A DNA stretch of 17,404 nt from Dehalococcoidia bacterium (GTDB lineage: Bacteria > Chloroflexota > Dehalococcoidia > SZUA-161). A program made the position numbers and the translations under genes. The stretch is taken from the NCBI GenBank assembly GCA_004376205.1, contig SOKG01000291.1:1-17404 (forward strand), read 5' to 3'. Shown here in pieces: positions 6,553-13,708 of this stretch; the stretch's first letter is position 1; every line of letters begins with the position of its first letter. A model generated the notes under the pieces. It was given only the letters and a program-made list of their open reading frames with translations, had not been told where the DNA came from and ran no database searches.

Positions 6553-7303
6553 GGTGTTCTCCTCCCTTCGTCGCTTGTCTGACTTCTTCAGCCGACAGCT
6601 TGTCGATAGCCCATTTGCCAACTGCTTCTGCTGCGAAGCCTAGCGACGCCTATCCAGAGACTTCCCCGCTGCATCCGGAAGGTTCTGCTAGTACTTTGAA
6701 GGACAATGTCACTGTACGATCAGGCCCCCCTATAGGATGGTACAACTGGGATGCTCTTGAGTACCATTCTAGACTAGGACTCATCGCTGGTCTATAGTAC
6801 TTCGAGAGCAAATGGGCTGGTATTATCGTCTGCTCTTTGCTCGACCGAGGAGGTACTTTTGTCACCTGCCTTGACTTCACAGAAGTACCTGCTTCCCTCT
6901 GCGCCGGTCACCAGATAGTACTGGTTTTGCTCCGTACTATCGCTCATTGAGTGTTTCGGTACGAACTTTGACTGGCTGCTCTTGAGAGTCATAGACGGTG
7001 TAGCCCGAGGGATAGACCTACATGCTAAGGGAAGAGCGGCTCAAAAGTGCGTTGATGAGGTCGTATCCAGGGGGTGGCATCCCAAGCCGTTCGTGCGGCT
7101 ATGGATCCGTAGGTCCATTCTGAGAACCCCATACTCCTTACCGGTTTGCGGGGAAACCCATCAGACCTCTCTAATCAGATCTCTATCGCGACTAATAGCA
7201 TGCCGTGACACCAGAAAGTGCGTTGCGCGCAAAATAGTACGTGCTGTATCCTCCCGCCTGAAGGCCGTTTGCAGTCCCCATGACGATGAGAAACGCGTCT
7301 GTT
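6553..7303. other. Gene-free stretch of 750 bases
   Basis: No convincing protein gene on either strand. A minus-strand frame at 6792-6992 (66 residues) and a plus-strand frame from 6982 running into the hydrolase gene have no ribosome-binding site and no recognisable domain. The left 440 bases carry a GTAC cluster and hairpins, annotated separately. The right 300 bases (7010-7303) show nothing I can name, and no clear terminator for the methyltransferase gene train. Confidence 0.45.
6690..6963. repeat. Cluster of ten GTAC sites with hairpins
   Basis: GTAC occurs at 6691, 6714, 6740, 6761, 6797, 6853, 6885, 6918, 6934 and 6959. Chance would give about one in this length. Most are preceded by A or G, and three are AGTACT. 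Neighbouring copies form inverted repeats: GCTCTTGAGTAC (6753-6764) with GTACTTCGAGAGC (6797-6809, one bulge and one wobble, plus an inner TAGAC/GTCTA); AGGTACTTTTGT (6851-6862) with ACAGAAGTACCT (6879-6890, one mismatch); and GATAGTAC (6914-6921) with GTACTATC (6934-6941, perfect). It lies 140-410 bases upstream of the coiled-coil gene. It could be a multi-site operator or a set of structured repeats. Confidence 0.55.
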
Positions 7304-8152
7304 TCAAACCGTTAGCTGCATGCCGTCATAGGCAAAGCGGATCATCTCATTATCCGATTCCAGGGCGCGATAATCGTCATAGCTCCGGTTCCAGTATTCC
7401 TCCAAGTGAACAAAGAGAACCTTCTTGGCCTGGAGGCGTTTGGCCAGATCCAGGGTTTGCTCAAATGTGTAGAGGGTGGTTCTGGAGATATGTTCAGCCG
7501 GGTACCTGAAACCATGTTTCAGCCCTTTCTCAAATATCCCCGGCTGGATGATCAGCAGATCGGCTCGCTGAACCTCATTCCGATGCGCCGGAAAGGGCTT
7601 GATATCGCAGGGAGCGTAGACCACCTTGCGCCCTGACTGCTCAAAGACGTAAACGAAGGCCACCTGACGACCTCGGTCAACCGAGATGGCCCTGATGCGG
7701 ACGTCCCCGATCTGGACGCTGTCCTGAAAAAGCATGAGCCTGATAAAGCCGCTTTCCCGGTAGAAGTCGACCAGGGGACCAAACTGAGATCGGATCTCCC
7801 TCAGTCGTCCGCTGAGCTGCTCAGGAAGCAGCAAACAGATCTGCTTTTCGGGATAAGCACGCCAGGTGCGAAAATCCAGCGCGATCTGCTCTACTACCCG
7901 GAACCCTTCCGTATGATCAGGATCGAGATGGGTGAAGATGAGGTAATCCGCACGGCGGATGGCCGAACGATTCAACAGGCTCACAATCTCCGCCGGTGTG
8001 TCGATTAAGAGGTTGATATCGTGAAGAAAAGCAGAGGGTCCTGCTCTAGCATAGGGAACGCCCTTCTTCCTGGCTTCCAGGCAGACCCGGCATCGGCAGA
8101 GTGGTTTGGGGATGACCATGCACCCCCCGGAGCCCAAGATGGTCCATTTCAT
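7304..8152 (-). CDS. PhnP-like metallo-beta-lactamase-fold hydrolase
   Basis: 282 residues from the ATG at 8152; an upstream in-frame ATG at 8176 would add eight. Neither start has a good Shine-Dalgarno, and the family alignment (few residues before GSGG) favours 8152. The N-terminus shows the PhnP-type pattern GSGGC (7-11) then CRCRVC (19-24), three cysteines that in PhnP bind a structural zinc. The metal motif is THLDPDH (74-80), so the second His of the usual HxHxDH is Asp77. Further likely ligands are D183 (CDIKP), H221 and H249 (FVHLEE). PhnP itself opens 1,2-cyclic ribosyl phosphates. No other phn gene is nearby, so the substrate here is open. It follows the asparagine-synthetase-like gene within a few tens of bases and ends the gene train. 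Confidence 0.82.
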   Translation of the reverse strand: MKWTILGSGGCMVIPKPLCRCRVCLEARKKGVPYARAGPSAFLHDINLLIDTPAEIVSLLNRSAIRRADYLIFTHLDPDHTEGFRVVEQIALDFRTWRAYPEKQICLLLPEQLSGRLREIRSQFGPLVDFYRESGFIRLMLFQDSVQIGDVRIRAISVDRGRQVAFVYVFEQSGRKVVYAPCDIKPFPAHRNEVQRADLLIIQPGIFEKGLKHGFRYPAEHISRTTLYTFEQTLDLAKRLQAKKVLFVHLEEYWNRSYDDYRALESDNEMIRFAYDGMQLTV

Positions 8153-8189
8153 GAGATACAAGAAGACGCCTTGCATTCACGGATTCAGG

Positions 8190-9674
8190 CTATGAACCGG
8201 CCTTCCGCAGAAAGAAGTCTGGCCTGAAGGGATCCCACCTGCCTACCAGCCTATCGAAGGCAGGATGGGGCAATGTCTTTTTGAATATCCGATAGTAATA
8301 CAGCTCCTCTACAGAGGACAGGTATGGGTTACCATCTACCTTATTGAATTCCGCCAGTTCGCTTTCGGATATTTGCTTCTCAGCCTGTGAGCGCATGATG
8401 TACGCCACACCTGAACCCTGAGCGAAGAACCGCTTTGGCTGATAAATGATGTGCTCGGGCAGACAACCCTCGAAGGCCTGGCGCAGAACCCACTTTCCAA
8501 CTCGTTCCTGGCCGTGAATCTTGCAATCTATCGGAACCTTCATGCAAAAATCCATCAGCTTGGTATCAAGAAAGGGCGTACGGGTTTCTATGGAGTTTGC
8601 AGCCGCCAGTCTGTCCAACCTTTGCAACGCTGTGTTATGGGCAACGTTGATGAGCTGATCGACTATACCGGCAACCTCCTCCTGGTTCCTTCCCTGTCTG
8701 AACTGGCCATCATACCCAGCAAGGAACTCATCTGCTCCCTCTCCGGTAAAAACGCACTTGGTATGTGGACTGACAAACCGCGCTGCCAGGAAATTGGCGA
8801 TCGCCCCGTGCACACAGCTCTCCTCATACATCTCCTGGTGATAGATGGCCTGAGGCAATATCTCGTTTATCTCCTTTTCGCTGAACATTAAAATGTGATG
8901 CTTGATGCCCAGATAGGCAGTCACATCCTTAGCCAGCGGGAGGTCTTTTCCTTCCTCCATACTCACTGTAAAAGCTTCGATATCCGGCTTTATCTGATGG
9001 GCCATATAGATAATAAGGCTACTATCTAAACCGCCGCTTAGGAGAACTCCTCCTACGGCGTTGTCTTTCATCCGTTTCTCTGTTGCCTCTTCCAGCAGTT
9101 GACGTGTTACCTTCCTTGCTTGCTCATAATTCTCGAACTCAGGAGTTTCTACAGCTTCGCAGGTATATCGCTGGAACCCCAGTTCCCTAGAGTACGCATA
9201 GCCAGGCGGAAACTCCCTTACATCGTCAGCAATATCCACCAGGCACTTTGCCTCAGAGGCAAAGCACAAGCTCCCATCGCTACTATGCCCGTAGTAGAGG
9301 GGTTTTATGCCCGCCCAATCGCGAGCCAATATCATCCGACCCTTGTCAGATACAGCGCAGACAAAGTCACCATCTATCTTCTTGGCAAACTTCGTGCCGT
9401 ACTTATCATACAGGGCCAGCACAGCCTCTGCATCAGTCATTTTCAATTTCTCTGGATTGTATATACGTCCATCAAGGACAACAGTCCTCTTACCATCGGA
9501 TGCGTGATGTGAGCCATCCTCCGAACCTCCCCCTACGTTCAACTCACAGCATCCTAAGCTCACCCCCTGCTCCCTGTTTGTCCAGGTCTCGTGCGGTCCT
9601 CTATGCTTGATCCTGTCAAGCATAAGATCTAACTCACCATTGTCAGCTCCTTGGATTCCGGCAATTCCTGCCAC
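8190..9674 (-). CDS. Asparagine-synthetase (AsnB)-like protein lacking the glutaminase Cys
   Basis: 494 residues. The GTG start at 9674 is fixed by AAAGGAGAG six to seven bases upstream. Normal AsnB begins Met-Cys-Gly-Ile and uses Cys2 to hydrolyse glutamine; here codon 2 is GCA, giving Met-Ala-Gly-Ile. Other glutaminase positions are also altered: RGPHETW (25-31) for RGPDxxG, LGCCELNV (40-47) where family members carry an Arg, and DGRIYN (68-73) for NGEIYN. The synthetase half looks intact: the ATP-pyrophosphatase loop SGGLDSS (213-219), GEGADEFLAGY (311-321), SIETRTPFLD (361-370), and the K-x-x-LR and P-K-RFF elements near 394-417. It should activate a carboxylate with ATP and join it to ammonia or an amine, not glutamine nitrogen. 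Lies 36 bases after the second corrinoid gene. Product unknown. Confidence 0.85.
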   Translation of the reverse strand: MAGIAGIQGADNGELDLMLDRIKHRGPHETWTNREQGVSLGCCELNVGGGSEDGSHHASDGKRTVVLDGRIYNPEKLKMTDAEAVLALYDKYGTKFAKKIDGDFVCAVSDKGRMILARDWAGIKPLYYGHSSDGSLCFASEAKCLVDIADDVREFPPGYAYSRELGFQRYTCEAVETPEFENYEQARKVTRQLLEEATEKRMKDNAVGGVLLSGGLDSSLIIYMAHQIKPDIEAFTVSMEEGKDLPLAKDVTAYLGIKHHILMFSEKEINEILPQAIYHQEMYEESCVHGAIANFLAARFVSPHTKCVFTGEGADEFLAGYDGQFRQGRNQEEVAGIVDQLINVAHNTALQRLDRLAAANSIETRTPFLDTKLMDFCMKVPIDCKIHGQERVGKWVLRQAFEGCLPEHIIYQPKRFFAQGSGVAYIMRSQAEKQISESELAEFNKVDGNPYLSSVEELYYYRIFKKTLPHPAFDRLVGRWDPFRPDFFLRKAGS

Positions 9675-9710
9675 AATTACTCTCCTTTCTTCCAGATCAT
9701 CACATCTGAA

Positions 9711-10400
9711 CTACGCCTTCGCTTCTTGGAACGAGTCGAGTACACTAATTGCATGGAAACCGTCCACGCAATAGGCGTCCGCACCTATTTCCTGGGCATA
9801 CTCATTGGAGACCGCTGCTCCCCCAATCAGAACCTTGACCTTATCCCTAAGGCCATTATCCTTGAGCGCCTCGATTACCTCGCCCATGACCACCATGGTA
9901 GTAGTCAGCAAAGCGGAAAGCCCAAGATAATCCGGTTTGTCTTCCTTGACAACCTTAATGATCTTCTCCGTAGGCACATCTGTGCCCAAGTCATCTACCT
10001 GGTAGCCTGCTCCTTTGAGCAAGATGGCGACAATACTCTTTCCGATATCATGGATATCACCTTGTACCGTAGCTATGGCGAATCTCCCTTTTGTTTCAAC
10101 ATTCGAAGCTTCAAGGTGCGGCTTGAGAATATCCATAGCTGCGCCCACCGCTTCGGCAGAGGCCAGCATGTCTGGGATGAAGTATTCCTTCGTGGAGAAT
10201 TTCTCTCCCACAACCTGCATTCCTGCAGTCAGACCCTGTGTGATTATTGCCTCCAGGGGGATGTTACCCTCCAGTGCTAACTGCGTTAGCTCCAGTACCC
10301 CGGGCTTGCCAGACATGCCCTCATCTACTCCCTCATCATCCTTGGTCTTTCTTCCCTGGATGACATTCTCCTTTAGCAATGCGACAACGTCTTCGCTCAC
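9711..10400 (-). CDS. Corrinoid (B12-binding) methyltransferase partner protein, second copy
   Basis: 229 residues, MttC/MtbC family. The N-terminal helical cap (about 1-95) is followed by a Rossmann-like cobalamin domain. GDIHDIGK puts the base-off ligand signature at D115, H117 and G120, followed by SALLT (162-166) and IGGAA (192-196), which line the nucleotide tail. It carries the methyl group on cobalt between the methyltransferases. The GTG start at 10400 overlaps the upstream MttB stop by four bases (GTGA) and has GAGGGGAG upstream, so the two are translationally coupled and probably form a matched pair. It is clearly paralogous to the corrinoid protein at 12152-12853, and both share an extra segment (residues about 16-34) in the N-terminal cap. 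Confidence 0.92.
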   Translation of the reverse strand: MSEDVVALLKENVIQGRKTKDDEGVDEGMSGKPGVLELTQLALEGNIPLEAIITQGLTAGMQVVGEKFSTKEYFIPDMLASAEAVGAAMDILKPHLEASNVETKGRFAIATVQGDIHDIGKSIVAILLKGAGYQVDDLGTDVPTEKIIKVVKEDKPDYLGLSALLTTTMVVMGEVIEALKDNGLRDKVKVLIGGAAVSNEYAQEIGADAYCVDGFHAISVLDSFQEAKA

Positions 10401-11944
10401 TGTTCTCTCCCCTCTTGATACACGTTTAGCCTGGGTAATAGGCCAGGAATCTCCTGGAATATCTTAGAAGTGGTAGCCTGATCTATGTGCTCTACCGGTT
10501 TCGCAAGAAGCTCCTTCATCCTCTCGTAGGCTAGTGCGAATACGTCATCCGTCTCCCCATCCCCTTCAAAAGGATAAGGCGCTGAAAGTTCCCCGCTGCG
10601 CATCACGCGGCGAATATAGCCAATGTAGAGCTTCTGTGGCGTTGTCACCACTTCTCTTATTTGCTTCAGGGTCTCAGCGATATCTGTTTCGTTGATCCGC
10701 GGCGGCCCCAGGAAGAACTTGATCATCTTGAAATGGGCATCGTCCAAGACAGCCTGGAGAAGGCAGAAAACTGAGTTGCAGTCGAGGAGACCGTACGCAC
10801 AGTGCAAGTACTGGGGCCCACTCAGAGTGACCAGTATGTCCGAGAACAATCTCTCTATTGAGGATTGTGTCCCCGGCGTCTTCGTGTCGCAGACACCGGC
10901 GGTAGAATAGTTGGGCAGCTTGTAGAATCGTGCCATTTGAACGCAGTCAATGTTGTACTGGCTGGTCTCGACAGCACCGTAGGAATCGCTAAGAGTATCC
11001 ATGCGCGCTCGAACGGGCACGCTCCCGTAGATTACCGGTGTTCCCGCATTGACCAACTGGCTCAATGTTATGCCCGCCAGGACTTCAGCGTTTATTTGAG
11101 CCATAATGCCAGCTTCCTTGATAGGAGCAGTGCTCCCAGCCTGCGGTGAGGAGGAAACCACTATGGGTAGCCCTCTCCTGCAAATCGCAATAAGAGTGTC
11201 TGTCGTATCGTCAACGAATTGCAGGGGGCTCTTGACCAGACAGGTGATAAAGGAGATGATGGGGTTCTCCTTGAGCTCTTCTTCGCCTCCAACTATTAGC
11301 TTCGCCATGTTGACCACGTTATCCAGTTGTTTCAGGCTGGTTAGCCCTGACATAACGTGTTTGGTGGTGTTATTCAAGGAGGCAAAGAACTTGTTAACAT
11401 CCTTATTAGCCTCTGTGATGTCTTTATCCTGAATATTTACAGTACGGATGTAGCCATCCAGGGTCTCAAGATGCTCACAGACATGTGCTGACTGGCAGAG
11501 GTCAGCAACAGTGCCACGTCGCGGGTGAAATTCGGGCACCCTAATCTCAGTACTGGGGTCAGATTTCTTGACATAGGCTGCAAAATCCACATCCAGCCAG
11601 ATATTGGTTTCAGAGCCGGAAATGAAGTGTACCCTAGGCTCTTCACCATTCATTATCAGGCTGTTGTCCGGGTTCCTAGCGCCTAACTTGACCGTCTTGG
11701 GTGCGCTATCGAGAGCATCGAGAACAAGTCTCTCGGGAATCTTCACCAGCCAGCATGGATGGTCACTGAGTGAAACTGACGTAACCTCCGCACCGCTGCT
11801 ATGGAATATCTCAGCTGCCTCACGATTAAAACAAATCAAGCCAGGATCATTCAAAATCTCCATAGAAGCCTGGTGAATCTGCCTTACCTGCTCCTCGGTC
11901 ATCCTTTCATAAGGGGTGTCAATCAGAATTCCTGCTCTGGGCAC
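10397..11944 (-). CDS. MttB-family (trimethylamine/betaine-type) methyltransferase, second copy
   Basis: 515 residues, full length for the family. The GTG start at 11944 has GAGGAGAG about six bases upstream. It should transfer a methyl group from a quaternary or tertiary amine to Co(I) of the corrinoid protein. Family signatures are IHQASMEIL (23-31), NNTTKHVMSGL (191-201), PIISFITC (228-235), NAGTPVIYGSV (299-309) and TAGVCDTKTPGTQ (348-360). No in-frame TAG interrupts it, so it belongs to the MtgB-like branch without pyrrolysine, whose studied members use glycine betaine or related quaternary amines rather than trimethylamine. It differs strongly from the copy at 13709-15148, so the two probably accept different substrates. 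Confidence 0.9.
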   Translation of the reverse strand: MPRAGILIDTPYERMTEEQVRQIHQASMEILNDPGLICFNREAAEIFHSSGAEVTSVSLSDHPCWLVKIPERLVLDALDSAPKTVKLGARNPDNSLIMNGEEPRVHFISGSETNIWLDVDFAAYVKKSDPSTEIRVPEFHPRRGTVADLCQSAHVCEHLETLDGYIRTVNIQDKDITEANKDVNKFFASLNNTTKHVMSGLTSLKQLDNVVNMAKLIVGGEEELKENPIISFITCLVKSPLQFVDDTTDTLIAICRRGLPIVVSSSPQAGSTAPIKEAGIMAQINAEVLAGITLSQLVNAGTPVIYGSVPVRARMDTLSDSYGAVETSQYNIDCVQMARFYKLPNYSTAGVCDTKTPGTQSSIERLFSDILVTLSGPQYLHCAYGLLDCNSVFCLLQAVLDDAHFKMIKFFLGPPRINETDIAETLKQIREVVTTPQKLYIGYIRRVMRSGELSAPYPFEGDGETDDVFALAYERMKELLAKPVEHIDQATTSKIFQEIPGLLPRLNVYQEGREQ

Positions 11945-12066
11945 TCTGTCTCTCCTCGTTGGATTCTCAGTTCCGTCTTGAACCGTAGTGAGAGCCTTTG
12001 GAGGCTATCTGAGAAAGCATCAGTAGGCGCACCTGGTGGAACATATACTCCTTGAAAACAGCCCAT
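11923..12066 (-). CDS. Possible 47-residue small protein between the corrinoid and MttB genes
   Basis: The 207-base gap between the first corrinoid gene and the second MttB gene contains a minus-strand frame beginning MGCFQGVYVPPGAPTDAF and ending CPEQEF. It overlaps the MttB start by 22 bases. Its composition is protein-like and the second half looks like an amphipathic helix (DSLQRLSLRFKTELRIQ). Against it, no Shine-Dalgarno precedes the ATG, and an in-frame TAG lies about 30 codons upstream of it. It may be a genuine small protein, a decayed gene end, or chance. Confidence 0.2.
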   Translation of the reverse strand: MGCFQGVYVPPGAPTDAFSDSLQRLSLRFKTELRIQRGETECPEQEF

Positions 12067-12151
12067 CTCAAGATCAAAGTGGGAAATACCTGCCGATATC
12101 AGTTGCTGAGGTAAAACACCGGCGAGAATCTACTTCACGCGCAGCGTCACC

Positions 12152-12853
12152 TCACTTATTCTCGGCAGAGCTCAGAGATTTCACTACTCGTACCGCATCA
12201 AAGCCGTCTGCCCCATAGCCATCAGCACCTATGCTCACAGCGAATTCTTCCGACAGCGGGGCTCCACCAACGATGACCTTCACGCTGTCCCTCAGCCCGC
12301 TCTCCGTCAGCGCCTCGATGATATCCCCCATATGCTTCATAGTGCTGGTCAGCAGTGCGGATAAGCCCAAGAATTGGGGTCTCTCCTCTCTTACGGCCTC
12401 TACGATAGTCTGAGCATCGATGTCATTTCCCAGATCGTTGACCGTATAACCAGCTCCCCGAAGCAATATGGAGACTATGTTCTTCCCGATATCGTGAAGG
12501 TCTCCTCTTACCGTGGCCACAATTATCTTACCCTTAGGCTTCACACCACTCTTGCTAAGGTGAGGTTCCAATATCGTCATGGCTACTCCCACAGCTTCGG
12601 CGGAGGCCAGCATATCCGGGATATAGTATTCCCTAGCCTCGAATTTCTGCCCCACAATCACCATGCCCGCAGTAAGCCCATTGTTGATTATGTCCTCCGC
12701 ACTTATGCCGCGGGCGATGGCTTCCTCGGTGAGCTCAACAACTCCAGGCTGTCCTTCCATCCCCTCCTCCAGCCCTTCATCCTCCCGAGTTACTCTTCCC
12801 TGGATGACGTTTTCTTTTATTAGGCCAAGTGTATGTTCCACCATATGCTCCAT
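12152..12853 (-). CDS. Corrinoid (B12-binding) methyltransferase partner protein, first copy
   Basis: 233 residues, MttC/MtbC family. The N-terminal cap includes GLTAGMVIVGQKF (59-71) and YYIPDMLASAEAV (76-88). The cobalamin domain has GDLHDIGK with D118, H120 and G123, SALLT (165-169) and VGGAP (195-199). Many residues are identical to the copy at 9711-10400, so one arose by duplication. It starts 34 bases after the MtgA-like gene. The ATG at 12853 and a second at 12844 both have weak ribosome-binding sites, so the start is uncertain by three residues. It would be methylated by the MttB protein at 13709-15148 and demethylated by the MtgA-like protein. Confidence 0.92.
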   Translation of the reverse strand: MEHMVEHTLGLIKENVIQGRVTREDEGLEEGMEGQPGVVELTEEAIARGISAEDIINNGLTAGMVIVGQKFEAREYYIPDMLASAEAVGVAMTILEPHLSKSGVKPKGKIIVATVRGDLHDIGKNIVSILLRGAGYTVNDLGNDIDAQTIVEAVREERPQFLGLSALLTSTMKHMGDIIEALTESGLRDSVKVIVGGAPLSEEFAVSIGADGYGADGFDAVRVVKSLSSAENK

Positions 12854-12887
12854 ATCCGATCGTTCTCGCCACGCCCCCGCATCTCTC

Positions 12888-13697
12888 CTAGTCCACCAAA
12901 ATGCCCCTTCTATGAGCCCTTAGGTACCCTTTGCATGAAGGATCTTTGCCAGTGAGCATGTCAGCCACTCTAACAAAGCTCATCATCTTGGCATCAAGGG
13001 GGTTTAGGATGGCAGCATCGAGCCCCGCGTATGCTGCCATCAGAAGAAAGGCCCTGTTGACCATCCCCCTCTGAGGCAGCCCGTAGGAAATGTTGCTAAG
13101 TCCCATCACAGTCTTGGCGGACGGATAACGGGATTTGATCTGCTCGATGGTCTTTAGTGTGACCTGGCCCTGGGTGGGATCTACCGAAATGGGAAGCACC
13201 AGGGGGTCGAAGAATACTTGCTCCTCAGTCAGACCCAGCCGGGTCAGGTGGCTCATTATCAGCTCACAGGCAGCTAGCCGCTCCTCAACATTGTTGGGGA
13301 TTCCCTGCGTTCCCATGGCCAGTGCCACCAAATAAGCCTGACGCTCGGCTGCCAAACGGCCGATAGATTCTAGCTTCCCAGGCTCGGCGCTTACCGAGTT
13401 AATCATTAGCGCGTTACCCCGGTAGCTACGCAAGGCGACCTCCACGGCGCTGGGGACATCGCTATCGATAGAAAGGGGCGTATCCGTGGCGCCCTGTACC
13501 ACCTCCACCAACCACTCCATGGCGGCCTCGACATGCTCGTTGAAACCCTGACCGGCACCGACGTTTACGTCGATGAAATCAGCCCCGGCGGCTGACTGAG
13601 CCCTGGCAAGGTTCTCCAGGAATTCCCGGTCTCTGTTAGAGATAGCTTTCCCCACAGACACGTTTGATGCATTGATATTCTCCCCGATTACCAGCAT
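12888..13697 (-). CDS. mtgA: MtgA-like methyl-corrinoid:tetrahydrofolate methyltransferase
   Basis: 269 residues, the normal size for the pterin-binding TIM-barrel methyltransferases (AcsE, MtgA, MtvA). It begins with GENIN (5-9), followed by FIDVNVGAG (41-49) with D43 and N45, LSIDSD (75-80), a Met-Ile-Asn at 98-100, FFDPLVLPI (162-170) and GLSNISYGLP (199-208). The Asn of GLSN corresponds to the pterin N5-stabilising Asn of AcsE. In this context it should take the methyl group from a methylated corrinoid protein to make 5-methyl-tetrahydrofolate, feeding one-carbon or acetyl-CoA metabolism. It starts 11 bases after the MttB stop, with GGAG just upstream. Only one copy serves two MttB/corrinoid pairs. 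Confidence 0.9.
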   Translation of the reverse strand: MLVIGENINASNVSVGKAISNRDREFLENLARAQSAAGADFIDVNVGAGQGFNEHVEAAMEWLVEVVQGATDTPLSIDSDVPSAVEVALRSYRGNALMINSVSAEPGKLESIGRLAAERQAYLVALAMGTQGIPNNVEERLAACELIMSHLTRLGLTEEQVFFDPLVLPISVDPTQGQVTLKTIEQIKSRYPSAKTVMGLSNISYGLPQRGMVNRAFLLMAAYAGLDAAILNPLDAKMMSFVRVADMLTGKDPSCKGYLRAHRRGILVD

Positions 13698-13708
13698 ATC
13701 ACTCCACT

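Noticed and set aside
6122..6643. Plus-strand open frames opposite the coiled-coil gene
   Set aside because: The Ser/Ala/Phe-rich translations are the expected mirror of Ala/Glu/Lys codons of the coiled coil.
6982..7509. Plus-strand open frame of 175 residues
   Set aside because: Its second half lies antisense to the well-supported PhnP-like hydrolase. The composition is Arg/Cys/Ser-rich as in frame shadows, and no Shine-Dalgarno precedes it.
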